Positions 1 through 10,406 of a stretch of 64,000 nt of DNA are shown here, piece by piece. A program made the translations under genes and the position numbers. This stretch comes from Siphonodentalium dalli. Its lineage: Eukaryota > Mollusca > Scaphopoda > Gadilida > Siphonodentaliidae. Every line of letters starts with the position of its first letter. The stretch's first letter is position 1. The stretch is taken from the NCBI GenBank assembly GCA_032622095.1, contig CP136067.1:51499899-51563898 (forward strand). The letters run 5' to 3'. The notes under the pieces were generated by a model. The model was given only the letters and a program-made list of their open reading frames with translations, was not told the origin of the DNA and did no database searches.

Positions 1-1776
1 AGATATAACCGAACGTACTATCCCCCATATAGATAGATCTTTATTTGCACAATAATATTAAAATACAATACAATAACAAAATAGTAAACAAAGTATATTA
101 TTGCACAGGAGCAGCATGACCTAGCTGGCCGTCTTACTGCTGCCCCTGAATGATAAACGTATTGGCGTATTTACAATTTGACACAGACTATTTGGTATTT
201 GGATGGCCGGTTGGTGCCTACTTTAATATTTTATGTATTCATTTTAATCAAGACTTTTAATCAAGACTGTGTTGAGTTTTGAACAATTATGTACCGTAAT
301 AGAGATTTTGGACAAGTTTAAGATATTGAAACAAAACTAGTGAGGTTGTTGCGACATTACTGCGTCACATTCGCGGACAGCACCGTGCATGTGACACAGG
401 GCTATCTAGGATGTTCAGGGTGATAACTGGGGTGCATAATAATATGAGTTAAAAGTTAACCTTGGCCGATTATTGAGTCATGTGGATTTTTGCCGACTGC
501 AAATGAAGCATAATTTTTTTTCACAGATAACCATTTGAGAATATTTACCTATTAGTTCCAGAGACAATAACTTTTTGAATGTGTAAATAAATTTACTTTT
601 TTTTATTTCGGAATTTATCGAGTTCCACACTTTAGGAAATGAATGCTTTGGTAGGACTTCTGATCAGTGTGTCTACAGGCGCAGTTAATACAACTTACAT
701 ACTTTAATATAGCATAAATCCCAAGAGGTCGGTCTGTCTTCGCCGCATATGCCGTATGTCACTAAAGAGGACAATGTATCGTGCATAATACACGTCTACA
801 GCTGAATATGTGTAAACAGTGGTGACATATAACATGTAGTCGACACATGGACAGCCAACGCGTTAGTATTTGCAACATCTCTCGAAGGACTGAACGCATG
901 CAAATACTGGATGTATCCGATATCTTTCTTCTGAGTATATAATCTGTAAGAAGAATAAATCAGGTATAAACCTCCTGGTTTTACATGTAGGTAAAAAAAT
1001 GTACCGGGGTCTATAAAGTCTCCGTTCGGGGGTGTCCACCTTGAAAATTCCAACTGCACCCCCCCCCCCCCCCCCCCCCTTATGACCAAATCCCAAGTTT
1101 GCGAGTTTCAATTCCCACCCCTTTTGGGTTGGAAATTTTCAACCTGGGACAAACCCCAAAGTTATTTCCAACTGTTGGCAATTTCAGTCTAACATTTTGA
1201 CTAAATGTGGGATAATGTGCGACAATTGTTCTAAAAAAAAACTAATTTTCCACTATATACTGGTTGGAAAATCAAATGACGCATGAGAACAAATTCAATA
1301 AATTTGTGATGTTGTGTCAGGCGTGAAATTTCCAACTGTTGAAAATTGTGACCAAAACTTGCGGGGGTGAGACACAACAACCCCCCCCCAACCCCATGTC
1401 GCCATGTATCAGTAATCACCGCCACAAGATTAATATTATACACCATGACTTGAGGTGTGGAATGGAAAAATCTCTCCAAGGGACCAGATGTTTATGCCGA
1501 AAGACGAAATATCCGGCCCCGATTGTGAGATTTTTCCATGCCCAAATCGCAGGTCGTGATGGATATTTTTTTCTCCCAATCCACATTTCAATCGTTCGTC
1601 TACTTCCTGTCTGGGACGAATTTCAGTATGTTCTTAACCGTACATCTGGGGGAAATTTGATGCGATAATCGTGAGTATCGTGAATGATTATACGAAAGGT
1701 GTGTGTATATATATATATTTAGATACCAAAGCGCGTTACCCGCGCGAGCAGACGTAATATATTTGAGGGAAATCGA
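1..1776. other. no gene seen; low-complexity stretch
   Basis: I see no supported gene here. The stretch has a C homopolymer at about 1059-1079, and between about 1040 and 1340 a TTCCAAC/GTTGGAA word recurs on both strands, giving weak inverted repeats. The short reading frames run through the homopolymer or are AT-rich and resemble nothing I know. Confidence 0.6.
1059..1079. repeat. poly-C homopolymer
   Basis: An uninterrupted run of about 21 C. Its exact length is likely unreliable in any assembly. Other C or G runs lie near 18461, 22036, 34503, 41797, 43384, 44034, 44101, 55707 and 56962. Confidence 0.9.
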
Positions 1777-2042
1777 CAAGTCTCTTTGAAAAGCCGACGA
1801 AAATCCTGACAGATTTATAGGTCTCTCGGTCGCTCATTGAGATACATTTTCTAGGATGATGCGGCTTTTCCAAGATGACGAAATAAATCGTTTCCATATA
1901 TGGAATGCATATCTGGTGTAGTAAACGTTTGTGAGAGTCGTAGTATTTAGTAAGACTTATAAAAACAACAAGATGTGAAAGAATAATCAGTAGTAACTAT
2001 CGTTGACTGATTAAAACTCGAAGATGATTTATCCTAGATTTC
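1777..2042 (+). mobile_element. long-inverted-repeat element, left-type end
   Basis: This about 265-bp stretch starts with TCTCTTTGAAAAGCCGACGA. It is the reverse complement, with mismatches, of the right-hand 265 bp of the element ending near 3706: matching blocks include the TTTGTGAGAGTCGTAGTATTT and GAAAGAATAATCAGT words. Either two elements of one family lie in opposite orientation, or 1777-3706 is one element with very long terminal inverted repeats that later took up a second copy. No transposase is visible. Confidence 0.6.
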
Positions 2043-2059
2043 AATGGGTGTAATGTAAT

Positions 2060-2317
2060 ATGTCGCAGAGCATTTGTATTGAGGACATAAAGTTATATCA
2101 AAAGGAGCACGAGGGCAATATGAAACACATAGTTAGTGATTTGAAGATCCAGGTTAATAACTCCACCAAGGCCTACACTAAGGACATAGCTTATAAAGTG
2201 AGTGATATATAAAAAGAGAATCTAAAATTGCGGACTGAGTTAAATAAAATGAAGAAAGAGTTTTCTGTCAAAGTTGATGATCTCAAAAAGAAACACCAGT
2301 TTGAAGAACGAAAATAA
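2060..2317 (+). pseudogene. coiled-coil ORF1-like remnant of a LINE
   Basis: An ATG at 2060 opens an 85-codon frame closed by TAA at 2315-2317 and interrupted by one TAA at 2210-2212. The conceptual product is very rich in Lys, Glu, Asp and Leu, with heptad-like spacing (MSQSICIEDIKLYQ at the start, then KENLKLRTELNKMKKEF after the internal stop), as in the coiled-coil amino half of many LINE ORF1 proteins. LINE endonuclease and reverse-transcriptase pieces follow on the same strand at 3.7 and 7.2 kb, so it may be the 5' part of that element; this is inference. A chance Lys-rich frame in AT-rich DNA is the alternative. Confidence 0.45.
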
Positions 2318-2528
2318 AAAGCTACAGTGTGATATCAGTGGCAATAAAACAATGCAGCCATGGAAAAGTGATCACCAACAACAATGCGACATTGCACCTC
2401 CTATATTTAAAGTGGACGTTGCCGTGTCAGTGGGAAGCATGATGAACGATGACCATTCAGTCATACAGAATACACGACATATCGCAACGATTCATACTCA
2501 TAATCGCTCTCACGATGGAACGGTAACT
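2318..2528. other. spacer without recognised feature
   Basis: A short open frame from 2274 to 2549 overlaps this stretch but resembles nothing I recognise. It may be a continuation of the ORF1-like remnant in another frame. Confidence 0.3.
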
Positions 2529-2831
2529 AATTATTTTATTCTGAAATAAGCAGATAATGGACTCTTACCCGTTAATTCGTTTTAAGACACGGACCACAGT
2601 GTAAACACATGCAACAGAGCGAACACATAAACTGTCGTGGGTTGGCTCATTTATGTCATTGTCCGCATATAATCTGCTTACAATTGCTGCATTATGAGTC
2701 GATAATGTGACTAACATTTTCTCATTTTCAGCACATTATTAACTCAAAATGAGACGATTCTAAGCAAAGTATCTACCTAAGACAAATCTATTATAAGCAG
2801 AAAATGTGCTGGTTTTCGGGAGAACAGGCTG
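2529..2831 (+). repeat. AAGCAGATAATG family repeat, copy 1
   Basis: Begins TTATTTTATTCTGAAATAAGC and ends GGGAGAACAGGCTG. Internally it has several half-palindromic words: CATTGTCCGCA.ATAATCTGC, GAGTCGATAATGTG and TAAGCAGAAAATGTGC. The same order of words recurs at 4790 (minus), 5608 (minus), 5909 (minus), 59960 (plus) and 63748 (plus). The two ends are not inverted repeats of each other, so it is not a simple TIR element. No coding potential is seen. Confidence 0.8.
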
Positions 2832-3150
2832 GTATGTAGGTATTAACTCGTGCATAAATACTGTAAGCATACTGAGTTACACATTTTGTAACTGAGTTAC
2901 ACATTTTGTGCATATAGGTATATTAAAAACCTAGTAAATTTATACACGTCAGATATCCTATTGATATATTTATTATACAATCGTGCGATTTTTCCATAAC
3001 TTATTACCAACAGTCCCGTTTAAATTTGTTCAATTATTCCAGATTAACAAATTAGCATGTTCCAGAAGCGAACTGTAGCTTACACTGTATGAAATGCACA
3101 ATAATGTAATAATAAATTAGGCAATAGAGAATACATGAAATTAATAGTAA
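2832..3150. other. no gene seen
   Basis: AT-rich spacer with a short direct repeat (ACTGAGTTACACATTTTGT, twice, at about 2870-2910). Nothing else supported. Confidence 0.5.
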
Positions 3151-3706
3151 GGTCAGCAATCTCTTTGAAAAGCCGACGATCGGAATATATCCTCTATCGG
3201 AATTACGTCTCTAGAAGTCTCAATTAAAATTAGGTTCCGTATTGAAGGGATTCCCTCCATTGCATTGGAGGGTGGAGCAGACTGCGCGCGATTTCATTGG
3301 TTTATGGCATAGCAGGTGACGTCAGAGATCAGGTCAATGACGTGTTGACTATTTTCCCACGCATTGTCAAACTCAACTAATAATTGTTGGAAAACTGAAT
3401 ATAGGCGATATATCCATAATTCAATTTACTCATCGCAATATAGGAGACATTATCTTCGAGATTTTTTTTTATCAGTCAATGATATTCATGACTGATTATT
3501 CTTTCGCATCTAGTTTGTATTTATAACTATTTCTAAATACTACGATTCTCACAAACATTTACTTCGCCAGGAATTAACTCCAAATATGTAAACGGTGTAT
3601 TACGTCATGTTGAGAATGCCGCGTCGTCGTAGAAATGAAATATTATGGACACTTCTAGAGACGTAATTCCGATATAGGATTCTCGTCGGATTTTCAAAGA
3701 GACCGT
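3151..3706 (+). mobile_element. inverted-repeat element with CTCTTTGAAAAGCCGACGA ends
   Basis: Left end: CAATCTCTTTGAAAAGCCGACGA, then TCGGAATTACGTCTCTAGAAG. Right end: CTTCTAGAGACGTAATTCCGA, then TCGTCGGATTTTCAAAGAGACC. These are inverted repeats of about 75 bp. Its right 265 bp match 1777-2042 in inverse orientation. It ends five bases before the LINE endonuclease piece at 3711, as if it had inserted into, or mediated deletion of, that LINE. No reading frame of note, so non-autonomous. Confidence 0.75.
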
Positions 3707-3710
3707 AGTA

Positions 3711-4272
3711 AAGTATGACTTCATAACAATTTCTGAATCATGGCATCACTCGTCGTCAGAGATTGAAATGCCTGGGTATACTTGTTTCGAGTTTCAAGAG
3801 TCGGGGCGAAAGATATAACGTACGTGAAGGAATTGCATTTTATTGTCGACAGAAATACAGCACAAATGTTGAGAAAAGTTTGAAGCTGAATGATTACACT
3901 TTATTGGTTGAGTTTAATGGTAGTATATTTAATGTCAAGGGAATGTAATTTTTATTTCGGTGTAAATTCCAGATGCAAATTCGAGTTTTGGACAAGAAAT
4001 AACAATAAAGACTCGATATTTGAAAAATTGCTCAGTTAATGGATATGTAAAGACTTAATCATTATGGGTGGCGATTTAAATTCTAGGACATGGAACATGC
4101 GAACTTTGTTTCAGACGATAGATAAGTTTTCCATACTTCCGGATACATACTGCGTGGACAGGGCTGATTGCCGCGAGAGTCCGGATACATACTGCGTGGA
4201 CAGGGCTGATTGCCGCGAGAGTTTGGACGTGCAGGGTAACTATTTCGGTCAACAGCTTCTTTCACTCTGTAG
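3711..4272 (+). pseudogene. LINE endonuclease domain (APE type), broken
   Basis: Reading across frames gives successive motifs of the apurinic-like endonuclease of non-LTR retrotransposon ORF2. ISESWHHSSS..IEMPGY (from 3711) matches the usual SETW...I.GY block. VREGIAFYCRQ..ND..L follows from about 3822. A YIP..NS-type block lies near 3960, with the Tyr codon now a stop. MGGDLNSRT at 4064-4090 is the GD.N.R catalytic block. LDVQGNYFGQQLLSLC at 4223-4270 closes the domain. There are at least three frame changes and two in-frame stops, so it is dead. The 42-bp duplication at 4139 lies inside it, in frame. It probably belongs with the reverse-transcriptase fragment at 7.2 kb, now separated by later insertions. 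Confidence 0.85.
4139..4222. repeat. 42-bp tandem duplication
   Basis: Two adjacent perfect copies (4139-4180 and 4181-4222) starting CCGGATACATACTGCG. They add 14 codons in frame within the endonuclease relic. Confidence 0.95.
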
Positions 4273-4612
4273 GTGTGTCTCATGTGTGGTATATGTGTGG
4301 CCCATATATTTAAATGAGATCTCGTGTGCCTCAGGTACATCGCGGGTGTGACTCATGTACCTTCTGCCGGGTATGACTGGAGTTCCCCACTCAGGTACAT
4401 CACGGGTGTGCCTGGTGTACCTCCTGTCGGTGTCAATGGTACCCTCTATATGTGTATCTAAGGTTTGGCCCAAATACTTGATAAAGCTCCAGGTGTGTTT
4501 CATTTACCTTCCACCAGGTGTCTCATTCACCTTCTTTTGGATGGCTCAGGTACCTTATGCCGGGTGTGTTTCATGTACATTTGGTGGTGTGCATGGGGTA
4601 CCCATAGAGCGG
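4262..4612 (+). repeat. degenerate minisatellite, GGTGTGTCTCATGTACCT type
   Basis: Imperfect units of roughly 20-40 bp carry the words GGTGTGTCTCATGTACC, CTTCTGCCGGGT and CTCAGGTACATC in varying order. The stretch begins just where the endonuclease relic stops. The reading frames crossing it on both strands are by-products of the repeat. Confidence 0.7.
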
Positions 4613-4789
4613 GGATCATAGCTACAAGTTGGGTATCTTCTTCAAGATGAATGCAATATATACCTACATGTAAATGATATAACATGAAATGGTTAAAATT
4701 CAAACGTGTATTTGTCTTCACGTTAAGTATGTGTTGACAGTACATAATTACTGTTCAAAAATGGAAGTTTTGTTTCAGAGGCATCAGCA

Positions 4790-5158
4790 CAGCCTGTTTC
4801 CCAAATATCCGCACATTATCTGCTTACAATACGACTTATTATAGGTTGATAATCTGCTGAGAATCGCATCATTTTGAGTCGATAATGTGCTGAAAAGGAG
4901 ACCAATTTCGTCACATTATCGACATGATGAGGCTATTATTCTTAGCAGATTATGTGCGGACAATGACACAAATATGCCAGCCTACGACTTTTCAGGTGTA
5001 CGCTATTTAACATATGATTTCATTGTGACCCGTGCCATAAAACGAAATAACGGCTATGACTCCATCATCTGCTTATTTCAGAACCAAATAATAACATTAT
5101 ATACCGAATTCACATTATAGGTCGATTGTGTACGTATTTGGTCAATGATATGTTGGAA
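4790..5158 (-). repeat. AAGCAGATAATG family repeat, copy 2
   Basis: Starts CAGCCTGTTTCCCAAATATCC and ends near GGTCGATTGTGTACGTATTTGG. It carries the full order of family words in reverse orientation to copy 1, including CTTAGCAGATTATGTGCGG. Confidence 0.85.
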
Positions 5159-5607
5159 TACCGTCCAACACTTAAAAATTCAAGATTGTTGGCGACTATC
5201 AGGATCAATTATGGTTTGCCTGTTCCCATTTTGTTGACAACTACATGTAATTCATTAGTTAAGAATGCTTAACAGAAGCATACATTTCATGGGATGTATA
5301 ATACATGTCAATTTTTTTAACTCGGTGCTGCACAAGATACATGGATTATTATTATTATTATATTTACTATAGTACAAAACGTCGTTTAACCATGTTTTTT
5401 TTTACCAGAGTACTTAAATTTACTAACCAAAATACCGTTGTTTAATAATAGTATGGTTTTAGCGATAGATTTACCACCCAACTGACCGTTGTAAATTTAC
5501 TATGGTCACAAGAAATATCGTAAATTATTTGTACCCATGGTGGCAGTATATAAATATCATGTACTTGTGTGTCAGCAATTCCCATCCAATCAATGGATCC
5601 GACTTCA

Positions 5608-5895
5608 CAGCCTGTTCGCCCGAAAACAATCACATTACCTGCTTACGACAAACTTGTTTTAGGCAGATAATCTGCTTAGACTCGTTTCATTTTGAGTCGA
5701 TAATGTGCTGAATATGAAAGAAGTTTAGTCACATTATCGACTCATAATTAAACCAATTCTAAGAACATTATGTGCGCAAAGAGACACAAATAAGCCAACT
5801 CATGACTATTCATATGTACCCTCTTTAACCGATGTTTTCACTGTGCCATAAAACGAAATATCGAGTAAGAGCCCATTATCTGATTATTTCATAAT
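5608..5895 (-). repeat. AAGCAGATAATG family repeat, copy 3
   Basis: Starts CAGCCTGTTCGCCCG. Contains GAGTCGATAATGTGCTGA, CACATTATCGACTCA and the terminal TTATCTGATTATTTCATAATA. Ends where copy 4 begins, so the two lie head to tail. Confidence 0.85.
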
Positions 5896-5908
5896 AAATC
5901 AAATAATC

Positions 5909-6305
5909 CAGCCTGTTCTCCCGATAATCCGCACATTGTCTTCCTCAAATATACCTTGTTTTTGGTGCATAATATGCTTAGAATCGCCTGATTTCGAGTC
6001 GATAATGTGCTGATTCTTAGCAATGAGGCGATTCTTAGCAGATTATGTGCGGACAATGACACAAATATGCCAACTCGCGACTTTTCAGGTGTACGCTCTT
6101 TAAGGTGTGTTTTCACTGTGGCTTTCGCCACAAAACTAAATAACGGGTATGAGTCTATTATCTGTTATTTCAGAAGAAAATTATCACTATTTCATATTAA
6201 AGGTCGATTATGTGCGCATTTGCGCGAGGATATGTTGAATAATCACATTATGTAATTACATCATATTATTGGTCGATTATATACGTATTTCCGCGAGCAT
6301 ATCTT
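5909..6305 (-). repeat. AAGCAGATAATG family repeat, copy 4
   Basis: Starts CAGCCTGTTCTCCCGATAATC. Contains CTTAGCAGATTATGTGCGGAC and ends with GGTCGATTATGTGCGCATTTG at about 6201. The end motif is repeated in GGTCGATTATATACGTATTTC at about 6272, so the terminal about 70 bp is duplicated. Confidence 0.85.
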
Positions 6306-6540
6306 GGACTTCTCTGGGGTCGTGTTCGAATTGGGCCGACTTCTCTCCGGATACCCAGAGGAATATCGCCCAAAATCAGATTGCCAGAATGTCTCCGAAA
6401 GTTTCGACATCATTCCACCATCGTAGAAGAAGACCTCGACGCATGTTCGTTGTTGACGAACTTATAGAACCCGACTGTCAGTTGGAATGTCTGGTTCCAA
6501 CTGCGCGAATTTGGAGCACGTAAACGTCACGTATTTTCCA
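6306..6540. other. no recognised feature
   Basis: Higher-GC stretch with an open frame on + from 6269 to 6523, ending in an Arg-rich segment (RRRRPRRMFVVDE). I do not recognise it; its codons look unremarkable. Confidence 0.3.
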
Positions 6541-6972
6541 TTAACCCTTTACCCAAAGGAACGGTCCTTTACCCAACAGTCGACCATAGGTCGCCTCGCA
6601 TATATAAGAGAATGCATTGGCTTAACATATTAAAAATGATAACATTGTCAAAGAATGTAGAAAAATATTATAAAAATTGTTTAAAAATGTAAGAAAAAAT
6701 AAAAAAATTGTTAAAGAATGTAATAAAAAATGGTAAAAAGTGTTAAAAAAGATTTTTTTCGGCCAATGCATTCTCTTATATATGCGAGGCGACATACGGT
6801 CGACTCGCATATATAAGAGAATGCATTGGCTCAGGGCATAACTGTAACCATCACAATGTGGTCAATGATATCCATATTTGTATGGTGCTATTGATGAGAC
6901 AGACCGAAGATATTTTAGGCTGTTGAAGCTTTATTTGGGCGTTTTTTGCCGTTTTGTTGAGTAAAGGGTTAA
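6541..6972. mobile_element. piggyBac-type non-autonomous element (TTAA, CCCTTTAC ends)
   Basis: TTAA followed by CCCTTTAC at the left and GTAAAGGG followed by TTAA at the right: a perfect 12-bp inverted repeat including a TTAA duplication, the signature of the piggyBac superfamily. Inside is a second long inverted repeat (GTCGACCATAGGTCGCCTCG at about 6579, mirrored at about 6785-6806). The word CGCATATATAAGAGAATGCA occurs three times in the two orientations. The core is AAAAATTGTTAAA-type low complexity. No transposase. Confidence 0.8.
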
Positions 6973-7171
6973 ATGTCTAGATGTACGACATATACGGGTC
7001 ACGTAAATTTCCATAAACTGAACATATTCGAGGAATTTACGTGGAATTTACGGACACATACGGCTGAATTCTGGTCTAGAAATATCACGGTGTTCCAAGT
7101 CAGGACTTGGTCTCGCGAAACCACCGGGTCCCAAGCTGGGATCGGCGTATTATTGAACAATCAACGACAAT

Positions 7172-7600
7172 CTATGGACAAAAAGCGTGCTGCGCCCCTT
7201 CATCGAGATTACTGGTTTTCCGAACTGTCTGCAGTATGGTTTCCAGAATGGGGTTGGTTGCACAGTAACCTCATATATACTACAAGATGTTGTAGAATAT
7301 GCACATCTCAACAACTCTAAAGTATACGCCGCATTTTTGGATTGGATTGAAGCGTTTGACAGAGTATGGCACGAATGACTAATCTATAAGTTAATGCAGA
7401 AAGGCATCGGAGGGCGTATGCTAAGTGTTGTTGCTGCCATGTACTCTGATATGAACAGCAAAGTGAGATATGCTGGATATTTCTCAGAACCGTTCATCAC
7501 AGAACAAGGGTCAAGACCAGCGAATGTTCTGTCCCTTTTTTGTACCGTGTCTATATAGACGACCTCCTACAAGAACTCTAGTTATCACCGGAGGGTGCTC
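7172..7600 (+). pseudogene. LINE reverse-transcriptase domain fragment, broken
   Basis: From 7172 the frame reads LRPFIEITGFPNCLQYGFQN, then VYAAFLDWIEAFDRVWHE to the TGA at 7376. This is the conserved QYGFR.G.....VYAAFLD..KAFDRVWH block of non-LTR reverse transcriptases (fingers and first part of the palm). Past the stop the same frame continues with LIYKLMQKGIGGRMLSVV and a YFSEPFITEQGSR segment. After a frameshift near 7540 an IDDLLQEL block can be read. The catalytic YADD-type motif is not seen. The large duplication begins inside this relic at about 7450. Confidence 0.85.
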
Positions 7601-8295
7601 ATATATATTCTTTCTTACTCAGATTGCGGCTTAAAAAGTCTTCTGAATAAATGTACAGCAAACACATTCCTGGATGCATTGTATTCCATATCTACATGCC
7701 GTTTAAGAGAAACTTAACATTTTCCAATTTTAATCATCTTTAAAATCAGCTTAAACCATTATAACACGGCAAAGTGGTTATTCCCTGGAATATAGAAAGA
7801 GAAATCGCACACAACAAGCAGGTTTACTCCAAGATCCTAGTGGCGCCTTTGATACTATTCTATCTGATACTGACCGCTCTCCAAATATGTGTGCCTATGA
7901 TTGTACATTGAAGTCAGATTCTTCACACAAGCGTGCATGCTGGCGAATAAGGTGGAAGCTTAAATCTTCGTCAATTAGTCTAAACGCTGCTGAATGAGCC
8001 GACACGAGCTATATAACATGCGATGTGGTCAGTTATAGCCGTGAACATAGCAGTTATTACAAATTGCTTTTACATCCTGGATATCATTATCTCCACATTT
8101 ACTAGCATATACGCGGTGTCAAACTCCAAGTTTACAGATGTTCTGTATTTGAGAATAAAAGCGTCGTAAGTATCACGTATATTCGATACATGCAAAATAA
8201 ATTAAATATCTGTAAACCTCACTGTTCGTCCAGTGTCCAGAATTCAGGCGAAAACGTTGTGTCTGTTACGTATCATTAGAATATTTTTTTTAATC
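7601..8295. other. non-coding part of duplicated block
   Basis: No gene. At 8049 is the empty site of the 833-bp element present in copy B, with GTGAACAT occurring once (8042-8049). Confidence 0.6.
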
Positions 8296-8309
8296 AGCGT
8301 CCGCGCAGC

Positions 8310-8602
8310 GGGGCCCCCGGTGGTACAGTCGGTAGAGTGCCAGGTGCATTACGCCGTCACAGGCCGTCCAGCGCTGACGAAGCTGGTTCGAACCCCGTCA
8401 TAGGGAGGGTGACCGGAATCGTGTATCTGGACAAGTTTGTCAGTTGCTTTCCGGGGGTCGGTGGTTTCTACACGCAGTGGAACAATTTCCCAGTGACATT
8501 AAGCCTCTGCGTGGTCTTTCCTCCACCCGTAAAATTGACAACGTCGCGTGTGGCCTAGCGGCTAGAACGACGATAAACCCTAATAAACAAACAAACAAAC
8601 AA
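8310..8602 (+). mobile_element. tRNA-derived SINE with target-site duplication
   Basis: A tRNA-like head with a box A-like TGGTACAGTCGG at 8321-8332 and a box B match GGTTCGAACCCC at 8385-8396, about 50 bp apart, as in RNA polymerase III promoters. A body of about 200 bp and a (CAAA)n tail follow. It is bounded by AGCGTCCGCGCAGC at 8296-8309 and 8603-8616. The empty site with a single copy of that word is present at about 44371 in copy B, so insertion after the duplication (or loss in B) is directly visible. Clean boundaries indicate a fairly young insertion. The family is not identified. Confidence 0.92.
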
Positions 8603-9246
8603 AGCGTCCGCGCAGCTGAATCATCCAAAATATTCTGTTGCAGCTGCTGCCATCGCCCGTCCAATCATACCAAAATTATTTCCTTGGACCTATATATCCA
8701 TATACAGTGTCATGGTTTTTAGCCACCTACTCTACGACTCTGAGCATTTTATCACAACATCAAACACTAATAATACTGGTTGTTGTTTTTGTTGAATAAT
8801 TATCACAAATCGTCGCGTCAGAACTAAACTGTTCTATCTCAATTTTGGTGGGAAAATCAAATATTGGCATCTTTCGATTCGGTGCGGGATTTCCTGTCCG
8901 CAAATCACCAGATATCGCGTCTAACATGCCAAATATGTGTAAATCTGTTCCATCTAAAAAACTCACTCCTTTTTTTTTATCTCCACTGTGGACCAATGAA
9001 TATATTTTGTACCGCGTGATTAAATAAATTTATGTGCTAAAATGTTGTATCTCTGACTTCAATGGAAAGCGAACTAGACCAGGTTTCTCACTCCTAGGTA
9101 TGAACGTCCTGTTTCTACGGTAATTAATTGATTAAAATAACACAGAAAATAAAAAAAAAACACGGAAACCACTATAGCACGGAATATTTTACACAGTTTG
9201 TCCTATCTCTAAAGTTTTTTCGAGATTACATCCAAGATAATATTTT

Positions 9247-10406
9247 TTGTCTCGAAACAAAACCGACAGCCAGAATAAATGCCACAGTGACCAGGAAACA
9301 AACGATGACTCTAAACGGAATAACCGGGAAACAAAAGAAGAATTGGTACCAAATATAGAACAGGTAAGCAGGAAAGGACAATCAAAAATGCGGGAACAAT
9401 TAAGCTCTGAGGATATGAGTATTTGGATGTTACACATCGAAAAGTTGCTGGAAAAAGTAATAGCAAATATGAACAAATTTGAATCGTGTATCAAAATTTA
9501 AGTGGATCAGCGCATTGATAACTTCGAAAAGAAGTATAGCGCAAAAATGGAAAAACACACTGCAGAAATGGAAAAGAGATTACAGAAAATAGAGTCAAAT
9601 ATGTTGAAACTAGAAAAAAGAGTAAATAGATGTGAAGGAAAACAAACTACTGAACGGGGAGAAACATACACGCAATTAGAGGCATCAAAAAGAAAATCAG
9701 AAAAACTAATCAAAGAATTCGAAGAGAAAAACAAACGATTATTTGAACAGCAGCGAACAGAAATACAAGAAAAACAGACAATGCTAGAAACTATTATAGA
9801 AGAAAAACACCCATAAACGCATATAAGGAACCAACTGGAATTTCAGAATCAAAGAACCACAACATCGTGATAGTAAATATACCCGAATTGCCACAAACAG
9901 AAGAATATTCAAGAGAACAGGACTGGCACACAATAAGCAATGAATTACAAGAAAGGTCAAAATTTACGACAGCGATGTCTTGTCCTTTTACAGACTTGGC
10001 AACAGGTCTTCGAACAAAAATCGACCGGTCAAGATAGTCCTGAAGAATAAACAAACTCGAGACAAACTTATTCGTGATGCTATCGGATACAATAAAAAGG
10101 ACAGTAAAACAACAGGCAGTGAAAAAACATACTTTAATTTAGATCTCACGAAAACGCAAATGAAGCAGCTCCATGAACTCAGCATAGAACTGAAAAGAGG
10201 AAACAGAACGTTTACCCTTCTAGGAATTTCCGCTTGGAATGTAATCGGATAGTGGAACATTGTACTTTGAAATATTGCACTCCAGTGCAAGCAGTATTAC
10301 CCAATTTATAGTGATGTCGAAATTGTAAATTTATAATATTATTAGCGGGGACTAAGAGTCAAACAGACTCGTTCTCAAATAAAGAAGATCATGATGATGA
10401 TATAAT
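9247..10406 (+). pseudogene. ORF1-only LINE-like relic (copy A)
   Basis: The conceptual protein starts SRNKTDSQNKCHSDQET at a TTG, perhaps a decayed ATG. A long Lys/Glu coiled coil follows (MEKRLQKIESNMLKLEKRV and on). Next comes an RRM-like segment, NHNIVIVNIPELP, then FYRLGNRSS and RPVKIVLKNKQTRDKLI, the order seen in LINE ORF1 proteins. Disruptions: TAA at 9499-9501, a 7-bp deletion near 9809 and a 2-bp insertion near 10196 relative to copy B, plus a frame change near 9970 that copy B shares. After the ORF come AATAAAG and a GAT-rich tail (10378-10406), with no ORF2 between. ORF1 proteins bind element RNA and chaperone its reverse transcription. Confidence 0.75.

Noticed and set aside
4083..4503. 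Minus-strand frames rich in His, Thr and Arg
   Set aside because: Generated by the 42-bp duplication and degenerate minisatellite over the endonuclease relic.
8310..8400. A functional tRNA gene at the tRNA-like head
   Set aside because: Boxes A and B are present, but the sequence continues into a SINE body and CAAA tail with target duplications, and I could not fold a proper acceptor and anticodon arm.
8337..8558. Reading frame of 73 codons on +
   Set aside because: It lies wholly within the tRNA-derived SINE, whose boundaries are fixed by the 14-bp target duplication.
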